Notes: a model not told the origin generated them from the letters alone. 64,000 nucleotides of DNA from [Clostridium] leptum DSM 753 (GCA_000154345.1 DS480349.1:496001-560000); one strand, 5' to 3'; counted from the stretch's first letter, positions 25,101-34,039 are shown. A program made the numbers and translations.

Positions 25101-25740
25101 CCTTGGCCTTTTTCGCCTGCTCCTCCAAGGGGCCTACCCGGGCTTCCAGCTCGGACAGGATATCTCTCAGCCTGAGCAGGTTTTCCTCAGTCTGATTCAG
25201 CCTTTTCTCCGCTTCCCCCTTGCGGTAGCGGTACCTGGAGATTCCAGCGGCCTCCTCGAAGATTTCCCTCCGATCCTCAGAACGGGAGGCCACGATGCTG
25301 TCGATTTTGCCTTGGCCGATAATCGAATAGCCGTCCCGTCCCAAGCCGGTGTCCATAAACAGCTCATGAATATCCTTCAGCCGTACAACCGCTTTGTTAA
25401 TCAAATACTCGCTGTCTCCGGAACGATAGTACCGGCGGGTGATGGCCACCTCATCCTCCCCAAAGGGAAGCCTTCTGTCCCTATTGTCGATGGTAAGGGT
25501 CACCTGGGCGTAACCCTGGGATTTTCTCGCTGGAGTGCCGTTGAAAATAACATCCTCCATTCTGGAGCAGCGCAGGGTTTTGCAGGACTGCTCTCCCAAA
25601 ACCCAGCGGATGGCGTCGCTGATATTGCTCTTTCCGCTGCCGTTAGGTCCTACCACGGCGGTGATTCCCGGTCCAAAGGAAAGCTTAGTCTGATCCGGAA
25701 AGGTTTTAAAGCCTTGCAGCTTTAGTGATTTTAATAGCAC
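22168..25740 (-). CDS. smc: Chromosome segregation protein SMC
   Basis: Condensin ATPase of 1190 residues. The N-terminal head has Walker A GPNGSGKSN near residue 32, followed by a coiled coil to about 500, the hinge at about 505-680 (GVHGPVSRLF, GGSLTGGS), the return coiled coil, and the C-terminal head with signature LSGGEKALVAI and Walker B FCVLDEIEAALDD. The start codon is GTG at 25740 with AGGTGAGATC upstream. The order rnc, radical SAM, smc, ftsY is typical of Clostridia. Confidence 0.98.
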   Translation of the reverse strand: MLLKSLKLQGFKTFPDQTKLSFGPGITAVVGPNGSGKSNISDAIRWVLGEQSCKTLRCSRMEDVIFNGTPARKSQGYAQVTLTIDNRDRRLPFGEDEVAITRRYYRSGDSEYLINKAVVRLKDIHELFMDTGLGRDGYSIIGQGKIDSIVASRSEDRREIFEEAAGISRYRYRKGEAEKRLNQTEENLLRLRDILSELEARVGPLEEQAKKAKDYLAYADEKRVLEIGLWLNTLEKSGKVLREQEDKILVARNQDEEVENQIQEIQAREETIFLEMNSHAAKVDERRREIQSLQELSGEKEHEASLLNSDISHNEELISRVEAQIQEASSSADSIDAEIEKRRALILEKKSREAEDQNALAACEQELLSLQEEAGKYLTEGEALSGEIASLTEKAGEAKLTGVTAASSISEIEVRLAKVQADIAQRLSSLHQTNEALKDYQQMLDDTNDRIGGLANTVKGYELRLDSRRGKLADSKKLADQLSLDAQEKLRRANLLRELERNLEGFQKSVKTVMKESQRGALSGVHGPVSRLFQVSSEYAVAIETALGGAMQNLVVSTEQDAKRAIQLLKQRDSGRATFLPLSTIKGNVLKEPGLEDCMGFVGVASRLCRFDTQYQGVIDSLLGRVAVAESLDDAVAIAKQFHYRFRIVTLDGQVVNAGGSLTGGSLARNSGLLSRVGEIEKYEKEAAVLQEKLKKAQEEYHQLQAEVSKNEAALLGAQGELSSAQEERIRLEAEQKNRRAERENLQRAVEDLQNERDQSQIRLKELRAALEASRKVQEEAEHEISVIEEKLSQITGSQAEFSEKREGISQRMQELRMGLLSLEKDKSSLEAEIASMESRRQGEAGRITQLEEEIQELKQKNGELQKEIAQCLTQAQKLKEQAAGVEKSIEALNQERLELEKQSARLRAEEREKQSQRELTGRELARLEERKANLQKEYDEIISRLWEEYELTRRQAEETVGRIEEPGKAQKRLNELKSKIKSLGTVNVAAIEEYQEVSERYLFMQEQVGDVEKSREELLKLIRDLTQNMRSLFVARFEEINKHFGATFQELFGGGGAQLKLSDPEDILNSGIDIYVQPPGKIVSHLELLSGGEKALVAICLYFSIMKVSPAPFCVLDEIEAALDDVNVTRFASYLRRMNDNTQFIVITHRRGTMEEADVLYGVTMQDEGVSKLLELRASEIEAKLGMKA

Positions 25741-25744
25741 GATC

Positions 25745-26734
25745 TCACCTGCACTTAACTTCTATTTCTCCCGAAGGAATCGACGGGTCCGGCACCGCCC
25801 GGGCGTCGATCCCCTGTTCCCTCAGCTTCTGTATGTTCTCCCGCTTTTGTCCCACAATCTGGGAAAGCTCCCTTGGGTTGCCCAAAATTTCAATGGCAGA
25901 CGGCTTCTGTCCCATAGCGCAAACGCGGGCTAAAATGTCCTTATAAAACAAATAGGACTGGCATTTTTCCCGGAACGCCGGGTGATAAGCTCCAGCTAAT
26001 AGGTTCCGCTTCAGCTCCAAGGCATCGTGAAGCCCCAGGCGGATTACATCGATTTTATTCTGCCGGAACAAACGCAGCAATCCGGCGCATAAGGGAATGG
26101 ACTGTTCCGCGTCAGGCGGGCTGTAAAGGCCGGCCTCATAGTATTCCCCCAGCTTGGTGCCCTTCAGCACCACGGTAGGGTAAATTCTGACGCAATCAGG
26201 CTTGCATAAGACTAATTTTTTTCCGGTTTGCCAATCGGATTCCGGAGAACTGCCATAAAGGCCCGTCATCATCTGAAGCCCTAACGAAAATCCATATTCC
26301 CGAATCATCCGGGAGGCGTTGACCACGTCTTGGGCGGTATGTCCCCGCTGGTTGAGAACCAGCACCCTGTCGTCCATGCTCTGGGCGCCCAGTTCGATAC
26401 TTTTCACCCCATACTGTTTCAGCCGCTCTAAAACCGGAGGGTCGATAGCATCCGGCCTGGTGGAAATCCGGATACCGGAAAAATCCCCCCGCTTTACGAA
26501 GGGGTAGGCGGCTTTCAAAAGTGACTCCTGATAGGCCGGAGGCACCGCGGTAAAGCTGCCGCCGAAAAAAGCGATTTCAGACGCCTTTTGCTTTCCCCTC
26601 AGCGCCTGCCGCGCATCCTCTAGAACAGCGGCGACCTCGCCAGGCTCAACCCGCCTGCTCTCACCGGTGATGCTTTTCTGATCGCAGAAGCTGCACTGAT
26701 GAGGGCAGCCCGCATGGGGAATAAAAAACGCCAC
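25745..26734 (-). CDS. Elp3-like radical SAM protein
   Basis: A 329-residue radical SAM enzyme related to the catalytic half of elongator protein 3, without the acetyltransferase domain. The cluster motif is CPHQCSFC (C-X3-C-X2-C) near residue 10. Other marks are FFGGSFTAVP, IRISTRPDAID, IELGAQSMDDRVL and VRIYPTVVLKGTKL. The substrate is unknown, possibly RNA. The first usable codon is GTG at 26734, but five more residues resembling the usual family start lie upstream, beginning with ATT at 26749. It lies between rnc and smc. Confidence 0.88.
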   Translation of the reverse strand: MAFFIPHAGCPHQCSFCDQKSITGESRRVEPGEVAAVLEDARQALRGKQKASEIAFFGGSFTAVPPAYQESLLKAAYPFVKRGDFSGIRISTRPDAIDPPVLERLKQYGVKSIELGAQSMDDRVLVLNQRGHTAQDVVNASRMIREYGFSLGLQMMTGLYGSSPESDWQTGKKLVLCKPDCVRIYPTVVLKGTKLGEYYEAGLYSPPDAEQSIPLCAGLLRLFRQNKIDVIRLGLHDALELKRNLLAGAYHPAFREKCQSYLFYKDILARVCAMGQKPSAIEILGNPRELSQIVGQKRENIQKLREQGIDARAVPDPSIPSGEIEVKCR

Positions 26735-26744
26735 ATTGCTGTGT

Positions 26745-27458
26745 TTAATAGCCCATCAGCTCCAATGCTTCCCGAGCAGCCTGTTGTTCAGCTTCCTTTT
26801 TGCTTCTGCCTCCGCCTTTCCCGATGACATTGCTGTTCAAATGAACCTCAACAACAAAATGCTTATTATGATCCGGACCGCTTTCCCCCACCAGCACATA
26901 GTTAAGCTTTTCCTCCGGATTTTGCTGGACGATCTCCTGCAAAGCCGTTTTATAATCCTTAAAGGCCTTGGGCTTGGGATTTTCCATTTCCGGGACGGTA
27001 AAGCGCAAGACGAACTCCCTGGCCTTTTCCATGCCGCCGTCTAAATAAATCGCCGCCAGCACTGCCTCAAAGGCGTCGGCCAAAATAGAGGACCGCTCCG
27101 CTCCGCCGGAATTTTGCTCGCCCCGGCTGAGCCGGAGGAAGCTCCCGATTTCCAGAACCCTGGAAAAGCGCTGGAGGGATTTCTCGCACACCAGGGAAGC
27201 CCGCATTTTGGTCAGCTCGCCTTCCGGCAGATGGGGGCAGTTTCGGAAAATATAATCGGACACCACGATACTTAAAACCGCGTCCCCCAGAAATTCCAGC
27301 CGCTCGTTGCTGCGGGTGCCGTTATGGGCCTCGTTGGCATAGGAGGAGTGGGTCAGGGCGGTTTTCAGCAGCTTCGGATTCTGAAAGGCGTAGCCTAAAT
27401 TCTCTTCCAGCCGCCGGAAGTCCCAGCCCGATGCTTTTGTGTTTTCCTGCTTACTCAT
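26745..27458 (-). CDS. rnc: Ribonuclease III
   Basis: Double-strand RNA endonuclease for rRNA processing and mRNA turnover. It has 237 residues. The RNase III domain carries the signature NERLEFLGDA (51-60) and the second catalytic block FEAVLAAIYLDGG. The dsRNA-binding domain (about 165-235) contains DYKTALQEIVQ and GKGGGRSKKEAEQQAAREAL. It overlaps the end of plsX by 8 bases. No acpP gene lies between plsX and rnc, unlike in many Firmicutes. Confidence 0.97.
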   Translation of the reverse strand: MSKQENTKASGWDFRRLEENLGYAFQNPKLLKTALTHSSYANEAHNGTRSNERLEFLGDAVLSIVVSDYIFRNCPHLPEGELTKMRASLVCEKSLQRFSRVLEIGSFLRLSRGEQNSGGAERSSILADAFEAVLAAIYLDGGMEKAREFVLRFTVPEMENPKPKAFKDYKTALQEIVQQNPEEKLNYVLVGESGPDHNKHFVVEVHLNSNVIGKGGGRSKKEAEQQAAREALELMGY

Positions 27459-28461
27459 TGCTATCCATTCCCTTCAGCGATTGCAGTGACTCGTTAATCT
27501 CCTCTACCACGCCGCCCTTTACATAAGCCGCCGTTAAACGGAGGGCGTTTTTAAAGGTTTTCGCTTTCGCGCTGCCATGGGCTTTAAATACCGGCTTGGC
27601 TACGCCCATAATCGGCGCGCCGCCGTATTCGTTGTAATCCATAGCCTTTTTTAGCTTCTTCATGTCGCTGTAAATCATGCCCGCCGCGATTTTCGTCTTT
27701 AGGTTCTTGGTCAAAATGCCCTTGATTTTGTTCATCAGCGTCATGGCTACGCCTTCATAAAGCTTCAAAATCACGTTGCCGGTAAACCCGTCGCATACCA
27801 CCACGTCCGCCGCGTCCTCGGGAATATCCCGGGCTTCGATGTTCCCGATAAAATTCACGCCGGTCTGCTTTAAAAGCTGAAACGCCTGGTGCTGCAGTTC
27901 TCCGCCCTTATGATCCTCGGTGCCTACGTTGGCAAGGCCGACCCGGGGATTTTTTACCCCCATGACCTTTTCCATATAAATCGACCCCATCACACCGAAT
28001 TGCTGGAGCATTTCCGGCTTCGACTCCACGTTCGCCCCGCCGTCGATCAGCATGAAAAAGCCTTCGTTTTTCGGCATGATCGGCGCGAACGCCGGACGCT
28101 TAATCTTGGGAATCCTTTTTACGATTAAGGTAGAGCCCACCACCAGGGCGCCGCTGTTGCCCGCGGAAATGAAAGCGTCTCCGTTTCCTGCGGCGAGCTG
28201 CCGCAGGCCCTCCGCCATGGAACTTTGAGATTTCGATTTCATAATATCCCCGGCGTGGTCTTCCATGGTAATGATATCCGGGGTATCCACGAGCTCCATT
28301 CTGTTCAGAGAAATCTCGTTTTCCTCAGCAACCCGGCGGATCTCCGCTTCCCTGCCGGTAAGCATAACGTCCAAATCATATTCGGCAGCCGCCTGGGCGC
28401 ATCCCTTTAAAATCTCCAAAGGGGCGTTGTCTCCTCCAAACGCGTCAACAATAATTTTCAT
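27451..28461 (-). CDS. plsX: Phosphate acyltransferase PlsX
   Basis: Makes acyl-phosphate from acyl-ACP, the first step of phosphatidic acid synthesis in Gram-positives. The 336 residues start MKIIVDAFGGDNAP, the family hallmark, followed by MVDAM-like SKSQSSMAEGL, FISAGNSGALVVG, NVGTEDHKGGELQHQAFQLL and VCDGFTGNVILKLYEG. A soluble peripheral membrane enzyme. It is coupled to rnc by overlapping reading frames. Confidence 0.96.
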   Translation of the reverse strand: MKIIVDAFGGDNAPLEILKGCAQAAAEYDLDVMLTGREAEIRRVAEENEISLNRMELVDTPDIITMEDHAGDIMKSKSQSSMAEGLRQLAAGNGDAFISAGNSGALVVGSTLIVKRIPKIKRPAFAPIMPKNEGFFMLIDGGANVESKPEMLQQFGVMGSIYMEKVMGVKNPRVGLANVGTEDHKGGELQHQAFQLLKQTGVNFIGNIEARDIPEDAADVVVCDGFTGNVILKLYEGVAMTLMNKIKGILTKNLKTKIAAGMIYSDMKKLKKAMDYNEYGGAPIMGVAKPVFKAHGSAKAKTFKNALRLTAAYVKGGVVEEINESLQSLKGMDSNE

Positions 28462-28535
28462 ATCCTCGCAGTACGCTCATTCCGCTCTATAAAAAGCTTG
28501 AACGGCGTTCCCGCTTTCCCACCTTTCTTTGTGGC

Positions 28536-29855
28536 CTATACTCCGCTATTTATGATTTTCTCGATACGCTCGAGCGATCTCTCCGCCAAGGCGCCGTACC
28601 GCCGGCGCTTATCCCGGATAGGTTCCTGAAGCGGCGGCAAAATTCCAAAATTAGCCCCCATCGGCTGGAAATCCTTAACCGATTCGTCACTGATATAGTG
28701 GCTTAAGGCACCCATCATGGTTTCTCTCGGAAGAACCAGCGTTTCTCTGCCCTGGCAGCGCCGAACCGCGTTCTTCCCGGCTAACAGGCCCGAAAACATC
28801 GCGGCTAAGTATCCTTCCAGCCCTGTGAGCTGCCCGGCAAAAAACAGGTCGGGCCGTGTTTTCATGGAAAAATCCCGGCGCAGCAGCCTTGGAGAATCGA
28901 TAAAGGTATTCCGATGCATGACCCCGTATCGGACGAATTCAGCATTTTTCAGGGCCGGGATCATGGAAAACACCCGCCTCTGCTCCGGAAACCTCAGGTT
29001 TGTCTGGAAGCCCACCAAATTGTACAGGGTCTTTTCCCGGTTTTCCTGCCGCAGCTGCACCACTGCCCAAGGGCGATGGCCGGTTCTGGGATCCCTCAGA
29101 CCCACCGGCTTTAGCGGGCCGAACCGCAAGGTATCCGTTCCCCGCTGGGCCATCACCTCTACCGGCATACAGCCCTCGTAAACCTTTGGATTATTCACAT
29201 CAAACTCATGGACCGGCGCTCTCTCCGCCCGGATCAGCTCCTGATAAAAGGCCTCATACTGCTCTTTGTTCATTGGGCAGTTGAGGTAAGCGTCATCCTC
29301 GCCCTTATCGTACCGGGACTGGGTGAACGCCTGGGACAAATCTACGCTGCCGTAGGTGACAATCGGCGCCGCCGCGTCAAAAAAGCTCAGCGAGCCCCCG
29401 CACAGCCCCGCGATTTTCTCCGCCAGAGCATCGCTGGTCAGAGGACCGGTAGCCACGACCGTCGGCTCCTCGGCGTTGGGCAGGGGAAGCTCCGTGACCT
29501 CCCGAGATACCACCTGAATGTTTTCGTGACCTTTTATTTTTCTTGTGACTAGGCTGGAAAACTCATCCCGGTCCACCGCCAAAGCGCCTCCGGCGGGAAC
29601 CTGGGTTTGGTCGGCGCATTCCATCAGCAGAGAGTGAAAGCGCCGCATTTCCTCCTTCAGCAGGCCGGCGGCGCTTTCCACCCGGCTCGCTTTCAAAGAA
29701 TTGGAGCAAACCAGCTCCGCCATATTTTGACTGTGATGAGCCGGAGAATATTTTTCCGGCTTCATTTCATACAGGGTCACCTGGGCGCCGGCATTGGCCG
29801 CCTGCCAAGCGGCTTCACATCCCGCCAGGCCCCCGCCTATTACGTTAATTTTCAT
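28536..29855 (-). CDS. trmFO: Folate-dependent tRNA-m5U54 methyltransferase TrmFO
   Basis: FAD enzyme that methylates U54 of the tRNA T loop using methylene-THF. In 439 residues: VIGGGLAGCEAAW dinucleotide-binding start, MAELVCSNSLKA with the catalytic cysteine, VATGPLTSDAL, GCMPVEVMAQRG, the late GQLTGLEGYLAAMFSGLLAG. I chose ATG at 29855 (MKINVIGGG); an earlier ATG at 29876 would add seven residues inside topA. Either start overlaps the end of topA. topA-trmFO is a conserved pair. Confidence 0.95.
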   Translation of the reverse strand: MKINVIGGGLAGCEAAWQAANAGAQVTLYEMKPEKYSPAHHSQNMAELVCSNSLKASRVESAAGLLKEEMRRFHSLLMECADQTQVPAGGALAVDRDEFSSLVTRKIKGHENIQVVSREVTELPLPNAEEPTVVATGPLTSDALAEKIAGLCGGSLSFFDAAAPIVTYGSVDLSQAFTQSRYDKGEDDAYLNCPMNKEQYEAFYQELIRAERAPVHEFDVNNPKVYEGCMPVEVMAQRGTDTLRFGPLKPVGLRDPRTGHRPWAVVQLRQENREKTLYNLVGFQTNLRFPEQRRVFSMIPALKNAEFVRYGVMHRNTFIDSPRLLRRDFSMKTRPDLFFAGQLTGLEGYLAAMFSGLLAGKNAVRRCQGRETLVLPRETMMGALSHYISDESVKDFQPMGANFGILPPLQEPIRDKRRRYGALAERSLERIEKIINSGV

Positions 29856-31935
29856 CCTGGTCTTCCACCCGTTCATAGCCGCATCCTTCTGTGACGCAGT
29901 AGATCTTGGGCTTTTTCCCCTTCTTTTTCAAAAGGGTCTTGCCGCACTTGGGACACTTCTCCTGAATCGGCTCATCCCAGGATACAAAATCACATTCCGG
30001 ATAATGGTCGCAGCCATAGAATACCCGGCCTTTTTTCGTTTTCTTCTCGATCACCCTGCCGCCGCACTTGGGACACTCGGCGCCGGTTTCTTTCACAAAC
30101 TTTTTAATGTTTTTGCACTCAGGATATCCTGGGCAGGCGATAAACTTGCCATACCGGCCCACCTTAACCACCATCTGACGGCCGCATTTTTCGCAGATCA
30201 GATCGGTTTTATCCTCCTCCAAGGTGATCTTGACATCCTTCATCTCTTCCTTGGCCTTTTGGAGAGTCTTGTCAAAGTCTCCGTAAAACTCCTCCAGGGT
30301 GTCTACCCAATTTTCCTTGCCCGCCTCAATGCCATCCAAATCCTCTTCCATCTGTGCGGTAAATTTCACATTGACGATTTTCGGGAAACGCTCCTTCATC
30401 AGCTTAGTAGTAACCTCTCCCAGCTCCGTAGGCTTTAACGCCTTGCCATCCCGGACCACATACTCTCTGCCGGTGATGGTGGTGATCGTGGCCGCATAGG
30501 TGGACGGGCGGCCGATGCCGTATTCCTCCATCGCCTTGATCAAGGAGGCTTCTGTATAGCGGGGCGGCGGCTGGGTAAAGTGCTGGTTCGGGACAATCTC
30601 CTTCGCCCGGACGGTCATATCCTTTTCCAGGGGCGGTAAGGCTCCTTCGTCCTCCTGAGCCTCATCCCGGCCCTCCACGTAGAGAACGGTAAAGCCGTCG
30701 AAGGTCACGGTATAGCCGGAGGCCTTAAACACATACCCGTTCCCGGTGATATCCGCCTGGGTGGTGCTTTGCAGGCACTGGGCCATCTGGCAGGCCAGGA
30801 ACCGCTCCCAGATCAGCTTATAAAGCTTATACTGGTCATTGGTCAGGCTGTCCTTCACCTGGTCCGGGGCCAGGCCGACCATGGTGGGACGAATCGCCTC
30901 ATGTCCATCCTGAGCGTTTGCCCTGGACTTAAAATGCCGGGCCTCCTTAGGCAGATATTTCTCTCCCCACCGGCTGCCGATATATTCCCGGGCATCCCGG
31001 ATCGCATCCTCGGACAAGCGCAAAGAGTCGGTTCTCATATAGGTGATCAAGCCGGTGGCGCCCATGCCCTGTATATCGATACCCTCGTAAAGCTCCTGGG
31101 CCGCCTTCATGGTGCGGCGGGCCTGGAAGCCGAGCTTTCGGGAGGCCTCCTGCTGTAGGGTGGAGGTGATAAAGGGCGGCGCCGGAGATTTTCTCCGGGT
31201 ACCCTTTTTCAGCTTAGTGATCTGGAAATCGGCGTCTTTGACCGCTTCCAGGATTTTATCCGCCTCCTCCTTGGAGGAAAGCTTAATTTTTTCGGCTTCA
31301 GTACCGTAAAATACCGCCGGGAACTGCTTGCGGCTGCCCTTGGGAATAAACTTCGCGTCGATGGACCAGTATTCCTCCGGCTTAAAAGCGCGAATTTCCT
31401 CCTCCCGGTCCACCACCAGGCGCACCGCCACTGACTGCACCCGGCCCGCCGACAAGCCCCGGCGTATTTTTTGTGACAGGAACGGGCTCAGCTTATAGCC
31501 CACCAGCCGGTCTAAAATCCGGCGGGCCTGCTGGGCGTTGACCAGGTCGATATCGATGCCCCTGGGATGGGCCATCCCGTTGGTGACGCCGGTTTTCGTG
31601 ATTTCGTTAAAGGTCACGCGGTTTTGATCCTCCGGGTCCAGCTTTAGCAGATAAGCCAAATGCCAGGAAATGGCTTCTCCTTCCCGGTCAGGGTCCGTAG
31701 CCAGAAATACGGCTTCGCTTTTATCCGCCATTTTTTCCAGCTCTTCCACCAGCTTTTCTTTTCCCTTGATGACAGTATATTTAGGCTGAAAATGCTTTTT
31801 CACATCCACACTGAGGCGGTTTTCCGGCAGATCTCGGACATGGCCCATGGATGCGATAACGTCATAGCCTTTTCCCAGATATTTTTGAATGGTTTTCGCC
31901 TTGGCCGGCGACTCCACAATTACTAATTTTGACAT
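29845..31935 (-). CDS. topA: DNA topoisomerase I
   Basis: Type IA topoisomerase relaxing negative supercoils. Of 696 residues, the Toprim domain starts LVIVESPAKAKTI and has DPDREGE (about 91-97). The catalytic tyrosine is Y299 in ITYMRTDS. Three C-terminal zinc ribbons follow (pairs CEKC, CPKC and CPKC, each with a second Cys pair), the last ending CVTEGC. The layout is standard for Firmicutes. Confidence 0.98.
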   Translation of the reverse strand: MSKLVIVESPAKAKTIQKYLGKGYDVIASMGHVRDLPENRLSVDVKKHFQPKYTVIKGKEKLVEELEKMADKSEAVFLATDPDREGEAISWHLAYLLKLDPEDQNRVTFNEITKTGVTNGMAHPRGIDIDLVNAQQARRILDRLVGYKLSPFLSQKIRRGLSAGRVQSVAVRLVVDREEEIRAFKPEEYWSIDAKFIPKGSRKQFPAVFYGTEAEKIKLSSKEEADKILEAVKDADFQITKLKKGTRRKSPAPPFITSTLQQEASRKLGFQARRTMKAAQELYEGIDIQGMGATGLITYMRTDSLRLSEDAIRDAREYIGSRWGEKYLPKEARHFKSRANAQDGHEAIRPTMVGLAPDQVKDSLTNDQYKLYKLIWERFLACQMAQCLQSTTQADITGNGYVFKASGYTVTFDGFTVLYVEGRDEAQEDEGALPPLEKDMTVRAKEIVPNQHFTQPPPRYTEASLIKAMEEYGIGRPSTYAATITTITGREYVVRDGKALKPTELGEVTTKLMKERFPKIVNVKFTAQMEEDLDGIEAGKENWVDTLEEFYGDFDKTLQKAKEEMKDVKITLEEDKTDLICEKCGRQMVVKVGRYGKFIACPGYPECKNIKKFVKETGAECPKCGGRVIEKKTKKGRVFYGCDHYPECDFVSWDEPIQEKCPKCGKTLLKKKGKKPKIYCVTEGCGYERVEDQDEN

Positions 31936-31957
31936 TCAGCTACCACCTTATTATAAA

Positions 31958-33148
31958 TTACTGCTGAAACGCGTAACGTCGTCCTGAATAGGATTGAATG
32001 ATCCCGCTGAGCTCCAGCTCCGTCACCGCCTGTAACGCCTGTGCCGCGGATAATCCCGCTTCTTCCGCGAGGATATCCAAATAAGCAGGCTCCCAGCTCA
32101 TGGCTTGATAAAGCTTTACCGCGCAGGCTGAAAGCTCCTCCTCCCGAATAGCGGGCGGCGCCTTCGGAAGCTCGGTTCTATGGTTTGGCGGCCGCAAAGG
32201 GTTTTGCCCCGAAGGAGAAACTCCCTCTATTTCTGTCGAGGCAATTTCATCTTTCTTAGCAGAACCGGAATAAGCATAAGTATAGGCATATTCCTCCAAA
32301 ATATCCTCCGGACAGGTCACCGGCTTCGCACCGTCCTTAATCAGCTGATTCGTGCCGAAGGAAGCTTCGCTCCGCACGCTGCCCGGTAAAGCGAAAACAT
32401 CCCGGTTTTGCTCCAGCGCAAGCCCCGCGGTAATCAAAGCGCCGCTGTGCTTTGGAGCCTCGATCACCAGGACTCCCCGGGAAAGCCCTGAAATAATCCG
32501 GTTGCGGACGGGGAAATTGCCCCGATAGGGCTTCGTTGCCGGCGGATATTCGGAAAGAACCGCGCCTCCGTTTTCCAGAATGCGTTTTCGCATACCCGCA
32601 AAATTAGGCGGATAATCCACATCCGCGCCTCCGCCCAGAACCGCGATGGTTTTTCCCTTTGCCTGCAAGGCGCCTTCCAAAGCGGCTTGATCCGCGCCCA
32701 AAGCCCCGCCGCTGACGATCACGGTACCGGCTCCGGCCAGCCTGTAGCAAAGCTCGAAGGCGGATTTCATGCCATCCTCGGTAGCGCTTCTGGTGCCTAC
32801 CGCCGCCAGGCATAAGGCTTCTTCTAAATCCGGAAGCACGCCCTGACAGTAAAGAAGCGCCGGCGGATTGGGAATTTCCCACAAGCGGTTTGGATAAGCC
32901 TGGTCCCCAGGCGCGATCAGGTCGATTCCCTTTTCCCGGCAGGCCACCGATATTTTCTCTGCCTGTACTAAATCACGGGTACTCAGCGCTGAAAGCTCCC
33001 CGGCCGGCAGCCGGAAGGAGCGCCATTGGTCGTCCGGGGCTCGGAAAAATTCTTCCGGAGTCCTAAAGCGTTCTAAAATCCGTTTACAGGAACGGCTGCC
33101 CGGGGTAAGCCCCAAGGAAAGCCAGATCCAGAAAAGCTCCCGGTTCAT
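31958..33148 (-). CDS. dprA: DNA-processing protein DprA
   Basis: Loads RecA on incoming single-stranded DNA in transformation. The 396-residue protein has an N-terminal SAM/HhH-like region, the Rossmann core (LAAVGTRSATEDG, VSGGALGADQAALEGAL, AVLGGGADVDYPP, ISGLSRGVLVIEA, FALPGSV, LIKDGAKPV) and a C-terminal winged helix (LSAAQALQAVTELELSGII). The ATG at 33148 overlaps the stop of the preceding methyltransferase gene as ATGA. An extra 12 residues upstream would sit inside that gene. It shows that competence is possible, not that it occurs. Confidence 0.95.
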   Translation of the reverse strand: MNRELFWIWLSLGLTPGSRSCKRILERFRTPEEFFRAPDDQWRSFRLPAGELSALSTRDLVQAEKISVACREKGIDLIAPGDQAYPNRLWEIPNPPALLYCQGVLPDLEEALCLAAVGTRSATEDGMKSAFELCYRLAGAGTVIVSGGALGADQAALEGALQAKGKTIAVLGGGADVDYPPNFAGMRKRILENGGAVLSEYPPATKPYRGNFPVRNRIISGLSRGVLVIEAPKHSGALITAGLALEQNRDVFALPGSVRSEASFGTNQLIKDGAKPVTCPEDILEEYAYTYAYSGSAKKDEIASTEIEGVSPSGQNPLRPPNHRTELPKAPPAIREEELSACAVKLYQAMSWEPAYLDILAEEAGLSAAQALQAVTELELSGIIQSYSGRRYAFQQ

Positions 33149-33957
33149 AACGCCGCCTCCCCGGAGGCCCGCATCATTTCCCACATCAAAAGGCTGGCGG
33201 CTACGGAGGCGTTCAGGGACTCCGCCCGGCCCAGCATCGGAATGGTAACCCGGCGCTGGCAGGCCCGGATGGTTTCCGGCTTTAAGCCGTTTCCCTCGTT
33301 GCCCACCAAAACAATGGACGGAGAAGAAAAAAGAACCTGAGTAATCGGCTCCGCTTCCCGGTCGGGCACCGCGGCCATAGTGACAAATCCCTTTTGCTCC
33401 AGTGCGTTTACAGCCGGAGGCATGGTTTCAACCAGCGCCATCGGCAGTCGAAAAACCGCCCCCATGCTGCCCCGCAGAACCTTAGGGCTGTAAATGTCGC
33501 AGCAGCCTCTGGTCAGGATCACCCCGCCTATGCCCAGGGCTTCTGCGGTCCGCAGAACCGTTCCCAGATTGGAAGGGTCCTGGATATCCTCCAGTCCTAA
33601 TAGCTGACCGCTAGCATCCATTTTATCCAGACAATCCGTTTTGTCAAGCATAGCGCACACGCAAAAGATCCCCTGCGGGGTTACGGTAGCAGATAAGCCG
33701 CCCGCCAGCTGCTGAGAAAGCAAAAAAGCTCTTTCCGCCTTTTCCCGCAGCAGCTCCACATCTTTGGGATATCTCTCCAGGGCCTCCTCAGTATAAAACA
33801 TCCGGAGGATCCTTACGCCGCTGTAAGCCGCATCCCGGCACAGCCGGACTCCCTCAGCCAAAAAAGCTTCCTCCTGGCGGCGGAATTTCGCGGATTTCAA
33901 AAGCCGCGCCGCGTGCTTGACCGCAGGATTCTCCTTGCTGGTGATGATCTCACTCAT
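33145..33957 (-). CDS. TrmH/SpoU-family RNA 2'-O-methyltransferase
   Basis: SPOUT methyltransferase of 270 residues, probably acting on 23S rRNA or tRNA ribose. An N-terminal substrate-binding domain (MSEIITSKENPAVKHAARL, FLAEGVRLCRDA) is followed by the knot domain with GLEDIQDPSNLGTVLRTAEALG, RGSMGAVFRLP, LVGNEGNGL and IPMLGRAESLNASVAASLLMWE. I chose ATG at 33957 after GAGGGAAGCT. A long hairpin (33973-34026) lies just upstream. First gene of the long run toward leuS. Confidence 0.93.
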   Translation of the reverse strand: MSEIITSKENPAVKHAARLLKSAKFRRQEEAFLAEGVRLCRDAAYSGVRILRMFYTEEALERYPKDVELLREKAERAFLLSQQLAGGLSATVTPQGIFCVCAMLDKTDCLDKMDASGQLLGLEDIQDPSNLGTVLRTAEALGIGGVILTRGCCDIYSPKVLRGSMGAVFRLPMALVETMPPAVNALEQKGFVTMAAVPDREAEPITQVLFSSPSIVLVGNEGNGLKPETIRACQRRVTIPMLGRAESLNASVAASLLMWEMMRASGEAAL

Positions 33958-33972
33958 AGCTTCCCTCACAAG

Positions 33973-34026
33973 TACCCTTTTGGAATAGAAACCCAATTAA
34001 CCAGGCGTTTTTATTCCAAAAGAGTA
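33973..34026 (-). repeat. 15-bp inverted repeat upstream of the TrmH-like gene
   Basis: The arms are 33973-33987 and 34012-34026, pairing over 15 bp with one G-U pair and a 24-base loop. On the minus strand it ends 16 bases before the TrmH-like start codon, next to the ribosome site, and has no T run after it, so it is not a standard terminator. Confidence 0.6.
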
Positions 34027-34039
34027 TTTTCCATGATAC

